64,000 bases of DNA from assembly GCA_027563935.2 (NCBI GenBank), contig CM050454.1, positions 46,032,596 to 46,096,595 of the forward strand. The letters run 5' to 3'. This document shows, in pieces, positions 57,521 to 64,000 of this stretch. The notes beneath the pieces are model-generated. The model was not told the origin of the DNA, ran no database searches, and worked only from the letters and a program-made list of their open reading frames with translations. Every line of letters starts with the position of its first letter. Positions within the stretch are counted from its first letter, which is position 1. This DNA is from Costus lasius. Taxonomy: Eukaryota > Streptophyta > Magnoliopsida > Zingiberales > Costaceae. The position numbers were made by a program, and so were the translations under genes.

Positions 57521-59224
57521 TGTTGGGGTATGCCCTTAAGGCTAATGTTTGAGGTCTTGGGATTCTTTCAGTATCATGTATAAACTCTTATGTTTATAAA
57601 AGGCAATGGTTGTTATTCAGTTGGTTACATTGTCTGCTGCAATAAGTGTGCTTCTGAATAATGTCTCAAAGCTGTTTAGCTTGGCTGACATGCTGTTTTG
57701 TTCTTAGTCGAGATATCTTGGTGAACATGAGACAGCCTTGATATGATTGAGACTAATATGTGTTCTAATCTTATAGGATGCTTCGAGCATGGAATAAGAT
57801 GTAGACTCATGGGTACATTGGATGTACTGGACAGACCCTACTAGGATATTCAATTGCTTGTCACAATGTGAATAATCCTTGATTGCAACAAGTGGCACAT
57901 GTCCTCTGACTTGAGATCACTTGTGTTTCTAAATGATGATTGTTATTGTTTTGAGGTAGTTCAATATCATTTGAAACATAATGGTTATAGACTATCTTGG
58001 ATAATGATCATGAGTCATGTTAGGGCACTAGTGATAGATATAGGATTGCCGTCTCCTTGTTTAAGGAGTGTGATGTTCTGAAGGGGCCCCCCTAAATGAG
58101 ATGATTGAGAAAGTGTATGGCCATACCCAGGTGACTATGTTCATCTGATCTAATCATGCTCATCATATTGGAGCTACAGGCTTGACACGCTTGTCCAATA
58201 AGAACATCCAGTGGCAAAGGAAACATGTATGCCTGGTGAAGTGGATTCACACTTGTGCTGTGGTTTGGGTGTAGTCTTGGAAGACTCTTTCCTTTATATC
58301 GGGAGACAGTGATGTGTTGCTAGATACCCCTCACTGATCGTGATAACGTAAGTTATCGTTACCGACATTTAAAGGAAACCCTCAGGGTCGCACAATTTGA
58401 TGATATGGCTTACTTAAGTCAGATCGTGTGGACTGAATTGTCAGGGTTCAGTTTAAAGGGATTTAATCTCTGATTGTGAGTGAGATCTGGTCTGATCATG
58501 TTTGATTGATTAGGGCTTGAGATCGGTAAGCTTCGATCGAGAGAGTTGATGCTAGATCGGTGAGATCAAGAGCATCAAGAGATGAACGGTTAGATCTGGA
58601 ACCTTAGGGTTTAATATGATCTAGACCAAGTGGCTTAAGTGATTTGGTCTTTGGACCAAATTGAGTTGAACTGAATGGCTTGAACCGGTTCACATGGTTG
58701 AACGAATGGTTCAAAGGCTTGATGCCATTTTGGGCGGTTTACTTTGAGTAAGCGCATGGTCCATGAACGCATGAAGTGAAGTTTTACTATTTTTGGAAGA
58801 AACGTTTCCGAAATAGTTAAGACGCCTCACGTTCGGTTGCACTCAATTCGACTCTTGCTCTTTTGCTTCTTCCTCTCGAGGTCTTCTCGTGTGGAAAAGA
58901 GCGTGGACAACAAGAAAGGACTCGAGCCAAACTAGAGACATCATCTCTTCTCCCTCAAGCGATCAGGATTCTTGGAGCCTTGCTAGCACAAGGAGCGACA
59001 AGGAGTAGGCTAAGTCTCATCTTGTGTGCGCACACTTTGGAGGAGAACCTTATCGATCTCTTATTCCTAGACGCCATCCAAGCAATGGCTTTGGTAAGAA
59101 TCGATTTCTTGATTCTTGTTTGCAATCGCATATAAAGTTGATCATATAATATGCAAAGATCCTAGAAACCCCCTTCCGCTGCACGAAAAACCTCCATATG
59201 CGCCTATCTAGGGTTTCGCTCCCC
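57521..59224 (+). repeat. LTR of family C, probably solo or truncated
   Basis: It starts TGTTGGGGTATGCCCTTAAGG, which resembles the family A start read on its sense strand (TGTTGGTGTATATGCCC). Near the end CCCCTTCCGCTGCACG and CTAGGGTTTCGCTCCCC recall the corresponding end of A, so A and C are distant relatives in opposite orientation. The right end is uncertain because the expected CCAACA is missing, and no primer site follows. Confidence 0.6.
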
Positions 59225-59321
59225 TTGTTTAGGTCGTAATTTTATGACATGGATGTATTTTTTTTTATATAAGAGTGTAAAAAAATAAAAATAAAAATAA
59301 TAAAAAAATAATATATAATTT

Positions 59322-59339
59322 CTTGGGTAGCCTCCCAAG
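59322..59339 (-). other. Post-pol hairpin, second copy
   Basis: CTTGGGTAGCCTCCCAAG differs from the block at 6,864-6,881 by one base in the loop; the stem is unchanged. Confidence 0.55.
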
Positions 59340-59450
59340 AAGTGCTAATTTTTAGGTCATTAGCTAGACCAAAGTTCAATTATCATGGTGAAGCAGGTGG
59401 ATCGATACCATAGTAAATATAATTTTTTCCTTTTCCGCTATCCTAAAAGT

Positions 59451-60880
59451 TTAGCCACTAATAGAGTCATCCAAAATTTCATATAAGACACAATTGTAGT
59501 CTTTCTTGAGTATACAAAAATCAAAGTCAGAATTTTCAATTTCACATAAAGAACATTTTATGATCTTTCTATATTTGTCTGAAAGCAAAATCATTATTCC
59601 TTTTTTCAAATTTATATCTTCAATTACAATAAGAGTAGGACTGTAATCAAAAGATTCATGTATTCGATCATCAAGATTATTTTTATGTCCCACACTAGGT
59701 TCCTTAATAATGCAAAATTCTTCTAGTTTCTGTGCAGATGAATTAGAAGGGTGAATAGTAGGTAAGGGCAAAACATCATAGTCAGATTCATAAATATTCA
59801 CATTTTTCAAATCTTTTTCAAGTTCCTCATGCCTTTTATCAAATAATTTATCAATTTCAAAATTATCACCAAAATCAAAGTGAGATTTTTCAAAATCAAT
59901 TTCAAAATTACTAGAATCAGATTTAATAATAAATAACTTATCATCAATTTCAATATTATCACCAAAATCAAAGTGAGACTTTTCAAAATCAGAGTGAGAC
60001 TTTGCAAAATCAGTTCCTCATACTTTTCCACAAATAATTCATCATCAAAAGAATTAATTTCAGAATCATCAAAATCAGAGTGAGATTCATCAAAGTCAGT
60101 AATTTTCAAACCTTTTTCAAGTTCATCAGATTTAATCATAAATAATTTATTATCAATAGAATCAATTTCATAATTATCACTAGAATCAAAAGGAGATTTT
60201 TTTAAATCAATTTCATAATCACCAGATTCAAATTTAACCACAAATAATTTACCATCAAAAGAATCAATTTTAGAATTAACACCAAAATTAGAGTGAGACT
60301 TTTCTAAATCATTTTTTTCAGTTTCCAACTCTAATTCAGGTAAACTACCTTGTTGTGCTATTTGGGTTTCTAACATTTCAGCATGAGCATTCATATTATC
60401 AATCCTAGAATTTATTTGCCTTAGCGTCTAATTTACATCTTCATTGTGTTTTATCTAGGTGCTCATGAACTCTTCATGTGCCTCCTCACTGTGTTTCATG
60501 AACTCTTCAAACATTATCTCTAAACTAGATTTAAGTAGAGGTGGATCAGGGTTGGTGTTCCAAGAGTATGGTTCTGAAATATAGTTTGAGCAATCCTCAT
60601 AAAAAAACGTTTGGTGATTTTCCCATCTACAATTATATTGATCATCTTAGTACCATGGTAAATTGGGACTTGGAGGAATTCCTTATTGGCAATCAGAAGC
60701 ATAATGATCAAAATATCCACAAATATCGCAAGCAATAAAAGAAGATGCAATAAAAGAGTCAATTTTATAAGCTAAAGAATCTACCTTTTCTGCAAGAGTG
60801 CATCTATCACTTTTATACTTACCTTGTGGTATGTATACCACATCTCTTTTAGTTGCCCATGGGTTGTGATTCAGAGACAT
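59451..60880 (-). pseudogene. Gag-like protein with zinc knuckle and acidic repeats
   Basis: From 60,880 the minus strand reads MSLNHNPWATKRD and a CX2CX4HX4C knuckle (CDICGYFDHYASDC). The same frame then continues through TAA (after DCQ), TAA, TAG and TAG into the ORF at 60,394-59,807. That part has MLETQIAQQGSLPELELE and then three or four diverged copies of an acidic unit around SFD(G/D)(K/E)LFV(V/E)K and SHS(N/D)F. A further acidic ORF follows (59,451-59,810). The knuckle identifies a gag; the repeat tail has no function I recognise. Confidence 0.65.
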
Positions 60881-60894
60881 CTCCTCAAATCAGA

Positions 60895-61385
60895 GTTTTT
60901 TCTACACAACCAAAAAAATTTTGTGATCTCAAAGTCCACAGGAAATAAAAACTGTCAAGATCTAAGAGTCTTTTGCCTAAACAAAAAGAAATTGATCGGG
61001 TGAACTTAGAATTTTCAGAAAAGAATAGAAAGAATTCCCAACTTCAGAAATCACAGGCCTATGGAAATTTTCATAGGGGTGTGAAAAACATAGAAAATCA
61101 AAAGTCTCAAAATGCAGATTTCTCAAAGCCAATTAATCAGAAACAATTTTTTAAAAAATTTTTGGTGATTTTTTCAGATTTTTTTTTTCAAAATAGAAAA
61201 ACTAACAGAAAAAACACAAATAAAGCAAAAATAATGCAAAAAATCAAAAATCATAGCCCTATGATTTTTCGTCACAGCCTGTGAAAATCTCAAACATGCA
61301 AAAACAGAAAACAAAGTTAAATCAAAGATAACTAAAACTTAGTCTAGCAATACTATCAACTATTTTGATATTAACAAAACTAAGG
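60895..61385 (-). mobile_element. Leader between gag and the primer site
   Basis: Non-coding AT-rich sequence between the gag ATG (minus strand, 60,880) and the primer site. Two CATAGGGGTGTG/CACAGCCTGTGAA-like stretches occur near 61,060 and 61,270, and again in the LTR near 62,285. Confidence 0.4.
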
Positions 61386-61403
61386 TCCTCGGCAACAGTG
61401 CCA
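61386..61403 (-). other. Primer-binding site, Athila/Tat type
   Basis: On the minus strand it reads TGGCACTGTTGCCGAGGA, preceded by AAGTTTT and the LTR end. It is the same class as the site at 3,688-3,705. Confidence 0.75.
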
Positions 61404-61409
61404 AAAACT

Positions 61410-62446
61410 TGATGTGTCCACAAGTGCACGAATACGTCGAAGTAACAAAAAGATATCGAACCCACAGAGACCTACGTGTTAAGTACCAAATAGTCGAATT
61501 CTTACTAGCTAAGCGATCGGTGTACGATGGGTATAGAAGAACGAAATAGCGAAAACTATCGTAGAAGATCAGAGAGAGAAAACTAGGACTAAGGTTTTAT
61601 CACTTTGTAATTCTCATGACTAGATGTAATAAAGTTTTTATTAGTTATTCAAATCATGATAAAGAAAAGTTTACTTAAAAAAAAGAAATTATCTCCTCTC
61701 GGACGTCCAATTTACATAAAACAGCCTTCACTCTCGTGACTTGCTGCTTAGTGTTAAATAAAAGTAAACCAGACAAAGAAAATTAAAATCAGGTTTAACT
61801 CTCAAAGTCTACTTCTCAAGTAAAATTAATTACTCTCGTATCTCAATTTTATAGGTTTTACCTAAGGGGTTCTAATAATCAAAATCACCTCTCGGTCCAT
61901 ATTATCATGTCTGAAACAATGAAATCAATACTCACATGTAAAATAAGCATCATAAATTAGGGTTCTAGGACATAGCTACTCTCGTAGTCTAGGTTTCTAG
62001 ATATAACCTAAGGGTTCCAGGTTTATAAATCACCTCTCGGTCCATATTGCAAACCCTAAAATATGCAAATAATAATTTCAAAGTAAATAAATCACAGAGG
62101 TAAAATTATCATTCAAAGAATAAACTAATAGATTGAAAATCATCTAGTCATTACAGAATTAAAAAGGAATTACTCCCTAAGTCCCAAAGAAAATTTACGC
62201 TACCATAGAGTCAAAAACACAATAAAAATTCATCTTAAATAATCAGAATTCGACAGAGGAAGAAATAGAAAAGTTACTGATTTCATAGGGGTGTAAAAAT
62301 TTGCACAGCCTTGTGAATTTTTTTGGATTGCTACAGTACTACTACAGTACCGCTACAGTAAACCGCGAACTCTTCTTTTGGCTGTGAAGTTCTTTTTCTA
62401 ATTTCTCCTCCGATCGTACTCTTTTCGATCTAAAATTTCTAGTGTA
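61410..62446 (-). repeat. 5' LTR of the Athila-like gag element, truncated
   Basis: In plus-strand reading it begins TGATGTGTCCACAAGTGCACG; on the minus strand the LTR ends CGTGCACTTGTGGACACATCA. About 1,040 bases remain. It is truncated by the LTR that starts near 62,447 in the opposite orientation. It contains the phrases CACCTCTCGGTCCATATT twice (61,890 and 62,030), a direct repeat of about 150 bases. Confidence 0.7.
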
Positions 62447-64000
62447 AGATGACACGAAAATTCATAGTATATTTTGTGTCATTTGATTGGTCTTTTTGTG
62501 TCATATTCATGTTCTTTTGCTTGTTTTTAAGTCTTATTTGTCAAATATTGCGGAATCTACAGCATTTCTTATTTCTCATCATTTTTAGGTTAAAAGTGCC
62601 ATATTTCGATGGATTTTGAAAGATATGAGCACATGAATAGATTCCAGACATTGGGACAAAGCCACCCGTCCATTTTCATGCAAATTGGAGATAGTCAGAA
62701 AATTACACCCCTGCCGTAATTAATTTTACGGGTGTAATTTTCTGCCCAGATTACACCACAGCCCTAATAATTTTTACAGGCCATAATTTCTGGCCTGGAG
62801 TACACAGAAGAAATTACGGCACTGCCGTAATATTTTTCACGGGCTATAATTTCATGAAAATTTTTCACATAACAAATTACGATAGTGCCGTAATCAAAAT
62901 TATGGGCCGTAATTCTAAAAAAACACTGCCCGAGTCTTCCGCCGCTGCCTCTTGAGCCCGATTTATGCAATACAAAATTAGAGAGATACAGGGCACGATT
63001 TCAAAATCCGTAAAAGGGAATCGTTCTATAAGAGGAGGAGAGGATTTGAGGACAAGGAGGATCTAATTTCATCACCAATCGAGGGAGAAATCGAGAAGGG
63101 CGTACCTAGGGCTAGGCCTCTCGCCGAGAGGCATAGAGGCCACCTCAGGCCATCAAAATTTATAGGAGAGCTTCGCCCAAGGGAGGAGAGGATACACCAA
63201 AAATTTTAGATTGAAAGGAGTTCGATCGGAGGAGAAATCAGAGGAGCAAATTTCCAGTCGTGAAGGATTTTTGTGATTTACTATTCATAGTACTGTAGCA
63301 GCCAAAATTTTCCAAAATTACGATGGTGTAAAATCAGTAATTTCTATTCTTCCTCTATCGAATTCTAATTTTTTAATGAATTTCTATTATATTTTTAACT
63401 CCATGGTAGCGTAACTTTCTTTTGGGACAGAGGATGTAATCCCCTTAGTTTCATAATGACTAGATGATCCTTGATTCGTCAGGGAACTTTTATTATGATA
63501 ATTCTGCTTATGTGATGATTGCCTTTAATTCTTTCTTGTTTCATATTGTCAACATGTATTGGAGTTTTTGCGATATGGACTGAAAAGTGACTTGCGAGAA
63601 CTTGGAACCTTAAAATTGAGATTTAAGAACTCATCGTATGAAATTAGGTTTGTTCTTATTTCTAGATTTTAGAAGTTTATTTCCTTGTTGATAATCTGAT
63701 CTAGGAAGAATTATTGAATTAAACATGAAGATATTGTAAGAAATTAAGTATCGGATCGTTGGAGAACCTTAAGTAGAACATGTGAAACTAAAGAATGAAA
63801 GTATTTAGTTTTCACTTGAGATGATTGACATAGAGATTGGATGCATGAAAGTGATCTTTGATTTCTTTGTTAATGATTTACTTATCTTTAGCATCGAATT
63901 AATCTTGTGCGAAAGTGAGGATTGATTCTTTGTAAATTGTCTACGCGAAAGTGAGATGATTTCTTTATAAAGTAAATTATATCTTTATCATAATAAGAGT
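62447..64000 (+). repeat. Plus-strand gypsy LTR, running off the right edge
   Basis: It starts (A)GATGACACGAAAATTCATAG and matches the minus-strand gypsy LTRs at 5,212-3,756 and 12,099-11,143 over most of its length. It is the most complete copy, at least 1,554 bases. It contains the palindrome region at 62,696-62,900. The remaining LTR end and internal region lie outside the window. Confidence 0.75.
62696..62831. repeat. Palindromes in the gypsy LTR
   Basis: A perfect 15-base stem, CAGAAAATTACACCC (62,696-62,710) with GGGTGTAATTTTCTG (62,730-62,744), encloses a 19-base loop. At 62,813-62,831 lies ATTACGGCACTGCCGTAAT, a perfect 9-base stem around one base. Variants of the second motif are spread through all copies of this LTR. 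Confidence 0.85.

Larger units (their letters stand above)
59225..62446 (-). mobile_element. Deleted Athila-like element with gag-only coding part
   Basis: On the minus strand it has an LTR (61,410-62,446), a primer site (61,386-61,403), a gag remnant with a zinc knuckle (59,451-60,880), and the CTTGGG...CCCAAG block that follows pol in the other gypsy element (59,322-59,339). Protease, RT and integrase are missing. It may be an internally deleted copy or a non-autonomous family. It is cut on the left by LTR C and on the right by a plus-strand LTR. Confidence 0.65.

Overview
The window looks like nuclear DNA of a flowering plant. It holds one intron-rich host gene with conventional GT-AG introns, set in AT-rich intergenic DNA and heavily nested LTR retrotransposons. 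The plant-specific nucleoporin family of that gene, tRNA-iMet-type primer sites and Athila-like Ty3/gypsy coding remnants all point to an angiosperm. I cannot name the species, and I see no rRNA, tRNA, CRISPR or organellar genes.

Left part (1-19,041): a retrotransposon graveyard. An element on the minus strand leaves its internal region (1-1500), its primer site (1501-1512) and its LTR (family A, 1514-3467). After it come the end of a plus-strand gypsy LTR with its primer site, and then a degraded minus-strand Athila-like gypsy element (about 3,756-12,099) whose gag-protease-RT-RNase H-integrase order is still readable. Next is the 3' end of a plus-strand gypsy element with its LTR (family B, 13,154-14,636). 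Finally there is a solo LTR of family B (15,562-19,036, duplicated target GTAGG) that was itself split by a solo LTR of family A (16,338-18,296, target ATCAT/ATCGT).

Middle part (24,420-49,436): a nine-exon plus-strand gene for a NUP1/NUP136-type nuclear-basket nucleoporin. The reading frame is continuous across all junctions and predicts 1,234 residues. Its introns total about 21 kb. They carry a young full-length Ty1/copia element (33,909-39,091, two 321-base LTRs, target TATAC), a Harbinger/Tourist-like element with a GC-rich minisatellite core, three short Mutator-like elements with simple-repeat cores, and a degenerate tandem repeat.

Right part (49,437-64,000): AT-rich intergenic DNA with a Tourist-like MITE, then a second retrotransposon nest. 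An LTR element with a palindrome array and a tRNA-iMet primer site is split by a solo LTR of family A (54,139-56,570, target GGTAG). Its gag start is cut by another LTR (57,521 to about 59,224). Beyond lie a minus-strand Athila-like gag remnant with an acidic repeat protein, its primer site and LTR, and a plus-strand LTR that runs off the window.

The most unusual pattern is architectural. Several LTR families that do not share sequence carry arrays of short hairpins spaced roughly 55-90 bases apart at a similar place in the element. In family B both arms of a hairpin have changed together, so that pairing is kept.
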